Assembly: GCA_021806165.1 (NCBI GenBank)
Contig: JAJZXY010000001.1
Coordinates: 117,951 to 181,950 of the forward strand
Direction: 5' to 3'
DNA length: 64,000 bases
From: Thermoplasmata archaeon
GTDB taxonomy: Archaea; Thermoplasmatota; Thermoplasmata; Sysuiplasmatales; Sysuiplasmataceae
A program made the position numbers and the translations under genes. Within the stretch, counting starts at the first letter, position 1; each line of letters begins with the position of its first letter. Below the pieces are notes generated by a model. The model ran no database searches, was not told the DNA's origin, and was given only the letters and a program-made list of their open reading frames with translations. This document shows, piece after piece, positions 46,491 to 56,055 of the stretch.

Positions 46491-49454
46491 TCACCTGATT
46501 ACTTTGTCCACTTCCCTCATTATCAGATTGACTTCATTCTCACTTATTGCATTCGGATTTATCGATAGAATCATTATGGATTTCTTGACAGCCGCCGCAT
46601 CCCTGAGGTACTGAAGCATCTTGAGCACTGTTATGAATCCATTGTTGGTGATCAGGTATTCGAGACCGTCTATCAGTATGACGCTTCTTGACTTGCTGAG
46701 GTATTCGTTGCACTGGAGTGTGATCTTCTCAAGATCCTTTGGGCGGATCGCGTTGTCGCTTCCTATATTGGAAAGCCAGTATATCGAGGAACCGTCCGCC
46801 GGGAATTTCTGGCTGATTTTTTCTGGATACTGCCTTGTGAAGCACAGGCCCGCATATCCCATAGCCAGGCTGGCTGTGAATAGGTCGAGCGAACTCTGTG
46901 CAGTCTGCTCGAACACGGCATAGCTGTTGCCGGGCTCAATCACCCTGCCGTAGTCTTCCTTGCGAAGTCCGGTGAGAACCTGGGCCGATGCCTCGCCACC
47001 TGCAGAGGAAGGGGAATGATCTGCTTCCCTGGCATGGCCGTTTGCATGGTTTCCGCCGCCGTTGCCCAGAATCTGCGTCACTGTCATGCCCGTATCCTCC
47101 GCCCCTGCCTCCTCCTGTGCTGCCTGGCTGTGGCTTCCTCTCCCCTTCCTGCTCCTTATGTAGAGTGCTCCTATGACTATCTCAAGGGCGACAAGGGCCG
47201 CTATGATTATGATAAAGAACCATGTCCCGGAGGATATCCCCATGGGTCCGGCTGATACGGGCTCAAATGCTATGGTGAAACTTGAATTGTTGCCATTCAC
47301 GGTTATGTTCCTGTCCGCCCCTTTGAGGGCATAGCCTTCAATCTTCGACACCGAGAAGCTGTAGCTGCCGTTGGGCAGCAGGAATACTATGGCGCTGCCG
47401 GAGGTGCTGTTGGTTTCCCCGTCAACAGTTACAGACCAGGCTGTGTTAGACGGCAGTCCAGATTCGGTGAACGTGATCCTGTAGTAGATCAGTGTGAAGG
47501 TCAGGTTCACATAGACGCTCGAATTGTCGACCCTTACCTGTCCGTGGGAACCCATCGCCCTGTATCCTGCCTCAGCCAGGACAGTGTAGTAGTAGGTGCC
47601 GTTAGGCTCTTCGAAGAAGATGGAACCGTCTGTGGAGTTGTGCACAGTGCCGTTCAGCTCAACAGACCAGTTTGAAGAGGCCGGAAGCCCAAGTTCGCTG
47701 AATGATATGTTGTACTTAACCTGAGTAAAATCAACCTTCACCGCGGCACTTGCATTCCTGACAGTAATCGAACCGCCTGCTGGAGCAGGCATGTATCCGG
47801 CCACTGCCCCGATGCTGTAGTTGTATGTGCCGTTGGGTTCGCTGAATGTCACCGTGCCCAAAGTGGAATGGAGTGTGGAATAGCCCAGGCTGACAGACCA
47901 GTTGGTTCCCGCGGGGAGTCCCGACTCCGTGAAGCTGATGTTGAATTTGTAGGCTTTGAACCAGACCGATATGTTGATGTCAAGGCCCGCCACAGTGATG
48001 TTTCCTCCCGGCGAGGTGAGAAGCACATAACCTGGAACAGGCGAAATGACGTAGCTGTATGTTCCATTGGGGAGGCTGACCTGGATTGCGCTGGAAGTTG
48101 AGTTGTATGTTGCAGCGAATGTGCTGTTGTTGACAACCACCTCCCATTTCACGCCCGTCCCAAGGCCGCTTTCATTGAAGGCAAGTGTGTAGTTGATCTG
48201 CCTGAACGTCACAGGGATTGTGACGTTGGCCCCGCTCACGGTGACGGAAGAGCTCGAGTTGCCCACGGTGCTGTAACCTGATACAGGGTTGATCTTGTAG
48301 GTGTATGTTCCGTTGACAGACGAGAATGAAATATTCCGGCCCTGCGAAGCGTAGGTGCTGCCGTTGAAATCAACCGACCATATTGTATTCTGCTGCAGCC
48401 CCTTCTCTGAGAATTCCACTGTGTAGAGCTTTGCAAGGCTAATGTTTAGGTGCGAGGACACGCTTGAATTCACATCCACCACCTTTGTGAAATTGACATA
48501 ACCGGGCAGCGAAGCGATGACGGTGTAGTACGAGGGCTCAACAGAGACATTGAAGCCGCCTGAGGAGTTGACAACGACCTGCTGTCCGTTCAGTGTCACC
48601 CCTGCGCTGGCAGGGTGGACCTGGCCAGTCACCCATCCAAAGTCGGGATAGGTGAAATTGTATGCCGCGCCCCCTGAGCCTCCGACACTGAAGTTCAGAA
48701 CTATCGAATTGCTCGGTGTGAAGCTGGATGCATTGAGGTAATATTCCACAAACAATCCCTGGGTCCCAGTAAATGAAATTCTCGATGCATCGACCGAAAT
48801 GCTTACCATGTACATCTTCGCGCTTGCGTTGTACAGGTTTAAGGAACTGTTCTCTCCTCCGAACAGCCTGGAGAATGTTCCGGTGCTGTTGTAGGCGAAC
48901 GCCTCCATGCCAACATAGAGCTTGCCTGAATCGGGTGACCCGGCGGGGGATGTGACATTGACGCCCACGTTAAATGTCCAGTTGCCGGAGGCGATGGTTA
49001 TGGGCTGGCCCGAACTCTGTTGAAGGTAGGAAAGCCAGCCGAACGCATTTGAATCTGTAGGAACGGGAATGGATGAGTTGGCTGTCTGATTCGCACTCAG
49101 AGCTTTTCCAGGCTCAAAGAGTGTGAAACCACTGTATACTGGAGGAATCAGAGGGTCAAGCAGCGAAGTATTGCTGTAGGTTATTGTTGTCCCTTTCTTG
49201 GGGAGCGATGTCTGCGGGACAGAATTGCCCTCCCAGACTGCAGATGATGGGGGGAACTGGGCCGACGTGGATGTCAGGTACTCCGTGGCGCTAGTCTGCC
49301 CTATGGACTGCGTAGATGCATGTTGTTCGGCTCCTGTAGGTTTCTGGACAGTCCGGCTGGTCGCATGCCCGGGGGCGGTAAAAAACGCTGATGCTCCGCT
49401 AAGAAGCAGCAGTAAGACTATCGCTATCGAAAAAGCCGCTTTGCGTCCTCGCAT
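46491..49454 (-). CDS. Secreted tandem-repeat protein with single TM and cytoplasmic C-terminal DUF835 domain
   Basis: Signal MRGRKAAFSIAIVLLLLLSGASAFF; five ESGL-type repeats; TM TWFFIIIIAALVALEIVIGALYI; C-terminus LCFTRQYPEKISQKFPADGSSIYWLSNIGSD...SVILIDGLEYLITNNGFITVLKMLQYLRD...ILSINPNAISENEVNLIMRE (DUF835). Confidence 0.82.
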   Translation of the reverse strand: MRGRKAAFSIAIVLLLLLSGASAFFTAPGHATSRTVQKPTGAEQHASTQSIGQTSATEYLTSTSAQFPPSSAVWEGNSVPQTSLPKKGTTITYSNTSLLDPLIPPVYSGFTLFEPGKALSANQTANSSIPVPTDSNAFGWLSYLQQSSGQPITIASGNWTFNVGVNVTSPAGSPDSGKLYVGMEAFAYNSTGTFSRLFGGENSSLNLYNASAKMYMVSISVDASRISFTGTQGLFVEYYLNASSFTPSNSIVLNFSVGGSGGAAYNFTYPDFGWVTGQVHPASAGVTLNGQQVVVNSSGGFNVSVEPSYYTVIASLPGYVNFTKVVDVNSSVSSHLNISLAKLYTVEFSEKGLQQNTIWSVDFNGSTYASQGRNISFSSVNGTYTYKINPVSGYSTVGNSSSSVTVSGANVTIPVTFRQINYTLAFNESGLGTGVKWEVVVNNSTFAATYNSTSSAIQVSLPNGTYSYVISPVPGYVLLTSPGGNITVAGLDINISVWFKAYKFNISFTESGLPAGTNWSVSLGYSTLHSTLGTVTFSEPNGTYNYSIGAVAGYMPAPAGGSITVRNASAAVKVDFTQVKYNISFSELGLPASSNWSVELNGTVHNSTDGSIFFEEPNGTYYYTVLAEAGYRAMGSHGQVRVDNSSVYVNLTFTLIYYRITFTESGLPSNTAWSVTVDGETNSTSGSAIVFLLPNGSYSFSVSKIEGYALKGADRNITVNGNNSSFTIAFEPVSAGPMGISSGTWFFIIIIAALVALEIVIGALYIRSRKGRGSHSQAAQEEAGAEDTGMTVTQILGNGGGNHANGHAREADHSPSSAGGEASAQVLTGLRKEDYGRVIEPGNSYAVFEQTAQSSLDLFTASLAMGYAGLCFTRQYPEKISQKFPADGSSIYWLSNIGSDNAIRPKDLEKITLQCNEYLSKSRSVILIDGLEYLITNNGFITVLKMLQYLRDAAAVKKSIMILSINPNAISENEVNLIMREVDKVIR
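47257..48430 (-). repeat. Five tandem ~75-80 aa protein repeats (F-x-E-x-GL...NGTY.Y.I..V.GY) within 46491..49454
   Basis: Units beginning FSEKGLQQNTIWSVDFNG, FNESGLGTGVKWEVVVNN, FTESGLPAGTNWSVSLGY, FSELGLPASSNWSVELNG, FTESGLPSNTAWSVTVDG, each ending in NGTY/NGSY...GY. Confidence 0.85.
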
Positions 49455-49685
49455 CTTACAGGAAAATAAAATCCCCCAAAGGATATAAAGCGGTTTGTTC
49501 AGCTTATCGGGTTCGAAATCCCTTGCGATGCCCCTGCCTGACCAGTCTCGCACACCTGCATTGACAGCCACATCTCTCCTTTCTCCGTAATATCCAGTCA
49601 TTCAAGTCAGCCGCCGACAGCCGGAGGGCGACAGCTTAATCCATGAGGAGGGCTTAGGCACCACGGATCAGACTGGGGCATCAAT

Positions 49686-50183
49686 ATGGAAAGTGTACAG
49701 GATTACGGCGTCACACTGACAAGGGGCATCGAACCCTCACTCCACCCGTTTACGGAGTATTTCAGGGGCTTTGAATCGCTGCCTGTCATTCGCGGGCTCT
49801 TCGGAGAGAAGACCGAAAGCGTGCTCTCTGACCTCAAGGTGGAGTTCTTCTCAGCCAGGTGGGGGTACATGAGCACCAGCGACAGGGACGGGCATCTCCT
49901 CATCAGCACACACCATCTTGACCACTCCGACTTCAGGACAGTCTACCTGGATGTAGTTCACGAGCTCTGCCACGTCAAGCAGTTCCTTGACGGGAGGAAG
50001 CTGTATGACGACATGTTCGCATACGTGGACAGCCCGGTGGAGGTTGAGGCCTACCGCACCACTGTCGAAGAAGCTAGAAGGATTGGCATGACTGAGGACG
50101 AGATTGCCGAATACCTCCGTGTTGAGTGGAACACAGAGGAGGAGCACCTCAGGCTTCTCACCAACGTGGGTGTAAAGAAGTAG
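49686..50183 (+). CDS. Small HExxH metallopeptidase-like protein
   Basis: VYLDVVHELCHVKQFLDGRKLYDDMFAYVDSPVEVEAYRTTVEEARR; HELCH with downstream E-x-E-A-Y reminiscent of minigluzincins. Confidence 0.65.
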   Translation: MESVQDYGVTLTRGIEPSLHPFTEYFRGFESLPVIRGLFGEKTESVLSDLKVEFFSARWGYMSTSDRDGHLLISTHHLDHSDFRTVYLDVVHELCHVKQFLDGRKLYDDMFAYVDSPVEVEAYRTTVEEARRIGMTEDEIAEYLRVEWNTEEEHLRLLTNVGVKK

Positions 50184-50207
50184 GGCTTACCCGCTTCCCG
50201 GGCCATG

Positions 50208-50591
50208 TTAAAGGCGCAGCTGCCCGGCGGCATAAATGCTGATATCATTCCCGTCAGGATCGGCCAGACAGGCATGCCTCCAACCCCATTCCATCAGCCT
50301 GGGCATCTGCTTCAGTAAAGCCCCCTTCTTCTCCAGCAAGGAGCAGGTGGTGCCAAGGTCCGCAACTTCGAAGTACTGGCGAATTCCGCCGCGGCCTGCA
50401 TGAACACCGTCGCCTGCACTGTGCAGGGCGATTGTGGTATCCGAACCGGGGGACCGGAGCCTCGAATATCCATCACCCAGCTGCTCTATCAGCTCAAAGC
50501 CGAGTATGTCGCGGTAGAAATGCAGCGATGCTGCCATCCGGCGGGTGTATATCATGGCATGGTTGAATGCCAGGCGGTCGGGTTGAGCCAC
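50208..50591 (-). CDS. VOC (glyoxalase) superfamily protein
   Basis: FNHAMIYTRRMAASLHFYRDILGFELIEQLGDGYSRLRSPG...WGWRHACLADPDGNDISIYAAG. Confidence 0.9.
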   Translation of the reverse strand: MAQPDRLAFNHAMIYTRRMAASLHFYRDILGFELIEQLGDGYSRLRSPGSDTTIALHSAGDGVHAGRGGIRQYFEVADLGTTCSLLEKKGALLKQMPRLMEWGWRHACLADPDGNDISIYAAGQLRL

Positions 50592-50688
50592 GTGTAGATG
50601 TCGCCAGATCGCTATATCTCACTTTGCGCCTGCATTTTCCGCTTGCGGGTGGGAGGCACAGCGAAATGAAAAATGGAACGTATGCGAT

Positions 50689-51354
50689 GTGTGTCCGAAT
50701 CAGATGATTAACATTCGAAGCTCTCTTCCAGAAGTGCCTGTGGAAACAGCCGCAGGGACGATTCCCTGCTACATGGCAGGAAGGGGCCGGCTCAACTTCA
50801 TCCTGCTCCACGGCCTCAACTCCTATTCGGGAACCTGGAAGAAGAACGTGGGAATGTTCGAGTCACTTGGAAGGGTCTGCGCTCCCACTCTCCCCAGGAC
50901 ACCAATGCTCCGGAATGGAGACTGGCGTGAACCACTGGATGCACTCACCTCCTCCGTGTCGGCGCTCATGGAAGCTGTGAATTTTACACCTGCCGTGATT
51001 GTGGGTAACAGCATGGGGGGCGCAATCGGCATGCGCCTGGCATCCACCAGGCCTGAAATGGTTTCCGCGCTTGTTCTGGTGGACAGCGCGATCGCTCAGC
51101 GGCGCAGCGGGGGCGGCGGGCAGGACGCAGATCCACCCATGCCCGGCACCAAGCTTGAACGCATGCCTGTGCTCATAGTCTGGGGGGAGGAGGACAGGGT
51201 GATACCGCTGTCCAGAGGACGGGAGCTGCATGCCATGCTTCATGGCTCAAGGATGGACGTAATTGCGGGCTGTGGTCACATCCCACATCTTGAGAAGCCG
51301 GACATATTCAATGCACTTGTCATGGAGTTTGTCAAAGACAGTCTTGTTGCCTGA
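50689..51354 (+). CDS. Alpha/beta hydrolase
   Basis: FILLHGLNSYSGTWKKN...AVIVGNSMGGAIGMRLA...VLIVWGEEDRVIPLSRG...GCGHIPHLEKPDIFN. Confidence 0.93.
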   Translation: MCPNQMINIRSSLPEVPVETAAGTIPCYMAGRGRLNFILLHGLNSYSGTWKKNVGMFESLGRVCAPTLPRTPMLRNGDWREPLDALTSSVSALMEAVNFTPAVIVGNSMGGAIGMRLASTRPEMVSALVLVDSAIAQRRSGGGGQDADPPMPGTKLERMPVLIVWGEEDRVIPLSRGRELHAMLHGSRMDVIAGCGHIPHLEKPDIFNALVMEFVKDSLVA

Positions 51355-51363
51355 AGCCCGGTA

Positions 51364-52611
51364 TCAATAGGAAGGTGCTGCCTCGTCCTCTGTCCTGAAA
51401 GTGAACTGCACAAACAGGAAAGCCAGCCAGATGCCGACCACAGGCAGGGCCATCAGCATGAACGAAACAGGAAGGCCGAACGTTCCCGAAAGGTATCCGA
51501 TTGCGATCGGCGCTGCTGCGAACGGGATTGCTCCAGCGGATGTGAACAGTGCATTCGCCACAGGCAGCCTCTCTCTGGGCGTTGCCTGCGCTATCATCAT
51601 CGTCGATACAGGATACTGGAGACCGTGCGGGATTCCCAGTATCGCAAAGGAGAGGAACATGAGGGGTGCAGAGTTGCTGAACCTTATCATTGACATCCCG
51701 GCGACGGATACAACAATTGAGATGCTCAGCAGAAGTGTTTTCCTGCGGACGTCAGGTGCAAGGGTTAACACAATCCTGGTAGCCCATGAGGTGGCAAAGA
51801 ATGCGCCGAACAGGTAGAAAACCATCCCATACCCGGCTCCGATGCTCTGCTCCGCGAGGATACCGCCGAACGAGAGTATGCTCGCGAACACAATAGAATA
51901 GCTCATCTGTCCAAGCGTAGGAAGCAGAAATCCCCTGGATGACAGGAGGCGGCGGGCATCCTTCATTGTTGGAAGGGCAGCTGCCCTCCTTCCAGGCTGC
52001 CCGTCTGCGCCCGATCGTGCATGGAACACGTGCCTGACTGCAATCAGCAGCACTGAGGCAAGGACGAAAGGAAAGAAAGCAAGGAAGACGGGCCTGAGAC
52101 CGGAATAGGCGCCAGCCACAATCCCTTCAAGTGCGGGGCCGAATACCAGGCTGGAGCTGAGTGCCACAGTGTAAATTCCTATTGTCCTGTGTGCGCTGCC
52201 AGGCCTCATGGTCTGTGCCGAAGTGAGCATCAGGAGCATCACCGTCGATGATGCAACCGATGTTGCCAGAATCAGCGCAATGAATGAGAGTATGCTGTCT
52301 GAAAAATAGAAGAGCGGGACTGCAAGTGCGAAGAGGGATGAGAATGCCAGCAGGGATGCGGTGAGGCTGTCAACCCGCACCCTGGATACAATCAGCAGCG
52401 GCGAGGCAATGCCGGCCCCGATAAACAGCGCAGATGCAAGGCCTACCTCTGCTGCATCCATGCCAAGGTAATCCTGTGCGAAGAGCGGTATGGTGGTCTG
52501 CACCATATTTCCTGTCATCCTAAGCAGGAATGTCGTCACGAACAGCAGCACCAGGGCTGGAAGCGCACCAATGTCCCGGCTTCTTTCCCGGCTGGCTGTT
52601 TCCTCGGCCAC
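51364..52611 (-). CDS. MFS transporter
   Basis: 12-TM-like hydrophobic pattern; LFVTTFLLRMTGNMVQTTIPLFAQDYLGMDAAEVGLASALFIGAG. Confidence 0.85.
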   Translation of the reverse strand: MAEETASRERSRDIGALPALVLLFVTTFLLRMTGNMVQTTIPLFAQDYLGMDAAEVGLASALFIGAGIASPLLIVSRVRVDSLTASLLAFSSLFALAVPLFYFSDSILSFIALILATSVASSTVMLLMLTSAQTMRPGSAHRTIGIYTVALSSSLVFGPALEGIVAGAYSGLRPVFLAFFPFVLASVLLIAVRHVFHARSGADGQPGRRAAALPTMKDARRLLSSRGFLLPTLGQMSYSIVFASILSFGGILAEQSIGAGYGMVFYLFGAFFATSWATRIVLTLAPDVRRKTLLLSISIVVSVAGMSMIRFSNSAPLMFLSFAILGIPHGLQYPVSTMMIAQATPRERLPVANALFTSAGAIPFAAAPIAIGYLSGTFGLPVSFMLMALPVVGIWLAFLFVQFTFRTEDEAAPSY

Positions 52612-52705
52612 ACTGTGCGCTGTAGCAGGACTCTTACTAAAGCTTAACCCGAAATGACTGCTCCCTGTTAGTTATATTATCCACCTTCGCCATCACAGCC
52701 TCTCA

Positions 52706-53986
52706 ATGAGCCTTTACGGCCTTAACAGGGGACAGTGGCACCAGGTGATTGCCGCCTGGTCCGGCTGGCTTATGGACGGATATGTCAGCATAAGCTATCT
52801 GCTACTGGTGGGTGTTGTGTCCATCCTTCTCTTCCCTTCAGGCTTCACGGGTTTCATTGCCACGGTATCCGCCTTCGTGGTTGGTGCCATTGCACGCTCA
52901 TTCGGATCGCTCTTCCTTGGCAACTATCTCGGCGACAGGATCGGGAGAAAGCGCCTTCTGGTCATATCCATCATCGGTTTTTCCGCATTCTCCGCGTCAC
53001 TGGGGCTGCTGCCCACTTACGCGAGCGCCGGGATTGCAGTGCCTGTAATCCTCTACATACTTGTGTTCATAGAGGGCATGTTCGGCGGGGCGGAATACGG
53101 CGGCGGAACGGCTCTCTCGATGGAAAGCATCCCCCCAGAAAGGAGGGGTATGGTCGGCGCATTCGTCCAGAGCGGCTTCGGGGCAGGATTCCTCATAGCC
53201 GCCCTTGTGCTGAATCTCATCGCTTCTGTCACCAGCCTTGTTGCGGTGGGATGGCGCATAATGTTCCTCAGCACGCTGATTCCTGGAATCATCATACTTG
53301 CGGTACGGTTTGGCGTGTCGGAAACAGAGGTATTCAGTGACATGAGCTACAAGGGGGAGGTGGAGAAGGCACCGATCGGAGCTCTGTTCAGGGAATCCGG
53401 GCGGCCTATGATCATAGCACTGGTGATTACATCGGCGCTCCTCTACGTGAATTCAGCAACCTTCAGCTTCTGGCCAATCTACCTTTCCAGCTATGTCAAG
53501 CTAGGCGTAACCACCTACACATTCTACATACTGCTGATCAACTTCATCTCCCTGTTCGGAGTGCTGCTCGGAGGAGCGCTAATTAACAGGATAGGCGGCA
53601 GGCGCCGCCCTATGCTGATTTACGCGGTCATCTTCACTTTCCTTATAATCCCGCTCACGTACTTCTCCCTGTCAGGGAATCCGGCAGCCTATGTGACTGC
53701 CATGGGCGTCATAGCATTCACCGAGGCAATGATTTTCTCTGCGATTCCAGCCCTCCTCTCCGAGACATTCAGCAAGCGCTACAGGGTCACTGCAACCGGT
53801 TTTGCCTACAACGGCGGGAATATCGCAGGCTCATGGGCCGTGAGCATCATACCGCTGATGGCAGCCGTGCTTGGAATAGGAACGGCATGGGTGGTCAATG
53901 TCGTTATAGCATGCATCATACTTGTGGCAGGCATTGCCGTGTCCAGGGAAACTTGGGTGGCCGGCAAAGATGAAATAAGCAGATGA
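52706..53986 (+). CDS. MFS transporter (metabolite:H+ symporter-like)
   Basis: GNYLGDRIGRKRLLVISIIGFSAFSASLGLLPTYA; AEYGGGTALSMESIPPERRGMVGAFVQSGFGAGF. Confidence 0.9.
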   Translation: MSLYGLNRGQWHQVIAAWSGWLMDGYVSISYLLLVGVVSILLFPSGFTGFIATVSAFVVGAIARSFGSLFLGNYLGDRIGRKRLLVISIIGFSAFSASLGLLPTYASAGIAVPVILYILVFIEGMFGGAEYGGGTALSMESIPPERRGMVGAFVQSGFGAGFLIAALVLNLIASVTSLVAVGWRIMFLSTLIPGIIILAVRFGVSETEVFSDMSYKGEVEKAPIGALFRESGRPMIIALVITSALLYVNSATFSFWPIYLSSYVKLGVTTYTFYILLINFISLFGVLLGGALINRIGGRRRPMLIYAVIFTFLIIPLTYFSLSGNPAAYVTAMGVIAFTEAMIFSAIPALLSETFSKRYRVTATGFAYNGGNIAGSWAVSIIPLMAAVLGIGTAWVVNVVIACIILVAGIAVSRETWVAGKDEISR

Positions 53987-54038
53987 TCCTCGCTGAACCG
54001 GTATTTCATGCAAAGCGTCCGGACGGAGGCACCTGCAA

Positions 54039-54986
54039 TTGAAGCGAGCTGACCTCACACCATACCTGGTTTTCGACAGGAAGCAGTGGTCACTGCTGAG
54101 GAATTCAACCCCGCTTACTCTGAGGCAGGAGGACTTTGAAAAACTGCTGGGCATTAACGAAAGGATATCCCTGAAGGAGGTGAGGGAAGTATATCTTCCC
54201 CTTTGCAGGCTGCTCAGCCTCCATTACGGCGCATCGCTGGAGCTATACGGCGCCCGCAGCAAGTTTTTCGGAAAGTCGCAGAGGCGTGTCCCCTACGTTA
54301 TAGGTATCGGAGGCAGCGTCGCTGTCGGGAAGAGCACCACGGCCAGGATCCTGCAGGCCATCATAAGCCGCTGGGAGCAGGAGCCGAAAGTGGATCTGGT
54401 CACAACGGACGGCTTTCTCTACCCCAACAGGGTGCTGGCAGAGCGAGGACTAATGGGAAGGAAGGGTTTTCCGGAGAGCTATGACACCAGGGCCCTGCTG
54501 AATTTCCTCATGGATCTCAAGTCGGGAAAGGGCAGGCTCAGGACGCCCGTCTATTCACACCTTGAATATGACATACTGCCTGACAGGCATAACACGGTGG
54601 ACAAGCCGGACGTCGTAATCATAGAGGGGCTGAATGTCCTTCAGAGCGGCAGGCGTTTCACCTCAGAGAGGTTCCCGGGTCTGCTTGTCTCGGACTTCTT
54701 CGATTTTTCGATATACGTTGATGCTGACGAGGAGATAATCAAGAAGTGGTTCATCGACAGGTTTCTGGTTCTGATGAAAACTGCATTCACCGACCGGCGC
54801 TCCTATTTCCACAAGTATTCATCAATGAGCAGGAGGGAGGCAATTGAAGTCTCATCAAGGATATGGGACGAGATCAATGCGGTCAACCTTCATGAGCACA
54901 TCGCCGGTACAAAGTATCATGCCGACCTCATACTCAGGAAGGGTGAGAACCACTTCGCGGACGAGATCATGCTGCGCAAGATCTGA
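54039..54986 (+). CDS. coaA: Bacterial-type (type I, CoaA) pantothenate kinase
   Basis: PYLVFDRKQWSLLRNSTPLTL...PYVIGIGGSVAVGKSTTARILQAIISRW...VDLVTTDGFLYPNRVLAERGLMGRKGFPESYDTRALLNFL...PVYSHLEYDI...VVIIEGLNVLQ. Confidence 0.93.
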   Translation: MKRADLTPYLVFDRKQWSLLRNSTPLTLRQEDFEKLLGINERISLKEVREVYLPLCRLLSLHYGASLELYGARSKFFGKSQRRVPYVIGIGGSVAVGKSTTARILQAIISRWEQEPKVDLVTTDGFLYPNRVLAERGLMGRKGFPESYDTRALLNFLMDLKSGKGRLRTPVYSHLEYDILPDRHNTVDKPDVVIIEGLNVLQSGRRFTSERFPGLLVSDFFDFSIYVDADEEIIKKWFIDRFLVLMKTAFTDRRSYFHKYSSMSRREAIEVSSRIWDEINAVNLHEHIAGTKYHADLILRKGENHFADEIMLRKI

Positions 54987-54998
54987 GCACCGGTGCCG

Positions 54999-55718
54999 TC
55001 AGAGCAAATCCAGCATATCCCCGAGGGCATCTATGATAAGGAAGGGCTTCTCCCCGGGCAGGCCGTCCGCCCTGCCCCTGCCGTTCCTGACCCATATGCC
55101 TTTCATTCCCAGCTTCTGCGGCGGTATCACGTCCCAGGAGAGATTGTCCCCTATCATCCATGCCTCCTCAGGCCTGGAGTGAAGCGCCTGGAGAGCCGTG
55201 AAATATATCCTGCTGTCCGGCTTTCCGTACCCCTGCTCCCCCTCTATGAATATGTGGTCAAAGAGGGGCGACAGGCCAAATCTCTCGATCTTCTTCCTCT
55301 GCGGCCCTGAGCCCCCGTTTGTTATGAGGGCGAGAGATACACCCCCTGCCCTGAAAGCCTCAATGGCCTCGACTGCGCCTGGTATTATGTGCATCGAGTC
55401 CTCCCTGATGTCAGAATAGCGCACTGCCATTCTTGAGGCAAGCGCTTCATCACCGGCACCGGCAGACTCCATCGCCGCCGTGAATATCATGCGCCTGGCA
55501 TCCTCGAGCTTCACCCGCCATATCCTGTGCCTCTCGGGGTTAGACCAGAACCTGTCGGACTCTGCGTGAAATGATTCGTCGAACCTGCGGAACGACTCCT
55601 CATCAAGCTCCGCCGAGAACTCCCTCCAGAGCGATTGCATGCAACTGTCCCTCAGCACTTCGTTCGCGAGTATTGTGTCATCAAGGTCCATCAGTATGGA
55701 TTTGGGCAGCTTCAGCAC
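54999..55718 (-). CDS. HAD superfamily hydrolase
   Basis: ILMDLDDTILANEVLRDSC...SLALITNGGSGPQRKKIERFGLSPLFDHIFIEGEQGYGKPDSRIYFTAL...WMIGDNLSWDVIPPQKLG. Confidence 0.93.
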   Translation of the reverse strand: MLKLPKSILMDLDDTILANEVLRDSCMQSLWREFSAELDEESFRRFDESFHAESDRFWSNPERHRIWRVKLEDARRMIFTAAMESAGAGDEALASRMAVRYSDIREDSMHIIPGAVEAIEAFRAGGVSLALITNGGSGPQRKKIERFGLSPLFDHIFIEGEQGYGKPDSRIYFTALQALHSRPEEAWMIGDNLSWDVIPPQKLGMKGIWVRNGRGRADGLPGEKPFLIIDALGDMLDLL

Positions 55719-55807
55719 ATCGTTCCCACCTTCAGAACAGCCCTGCGGATTAAATGCTTGCCGTCACGACTTCGGGCTGTCCACTCGGGTGCGGGCACAT
55801 GGGCAAA

Positions 55808-55896
55808 CGGGCCCGCCGGGATTTGAACCCGGGACATCTGGCTATCTTCGGCAAAGATAGAAGGCCAGTGCTATATCCGTACTAAGCTACGGGCCC
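55808..55896 (-). tRNA. tRNA-Arg (TCT) with ~14-nt intron at 37/38
   Basis: Reverse complement GGGCCCGTAGCTTAGTACGGATATAGCACTGGCCTTCTA[TCTTTGCCGAAGAT]AGCCAGATGTCCCGGGTTCAAATCCCGGCGGGCCC-G; anticodon stem CTGGC/GCCAG. Confidence 0.92.
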
Positions 55897-56055
55897 GGAG
55901 CTGATGTAACATCCCCTGACTTAAAAACATGCTTGTCGGCCCAATCCGCACACGCCCGGACACGCGGGTGCTGACATGACGCCGCTGTTCAAAACCAACA
56001 ATAGGGTGGGGCGCCATATAGAGGATGAAGCGTGTGGAAGCGAAGGTAATGCATC

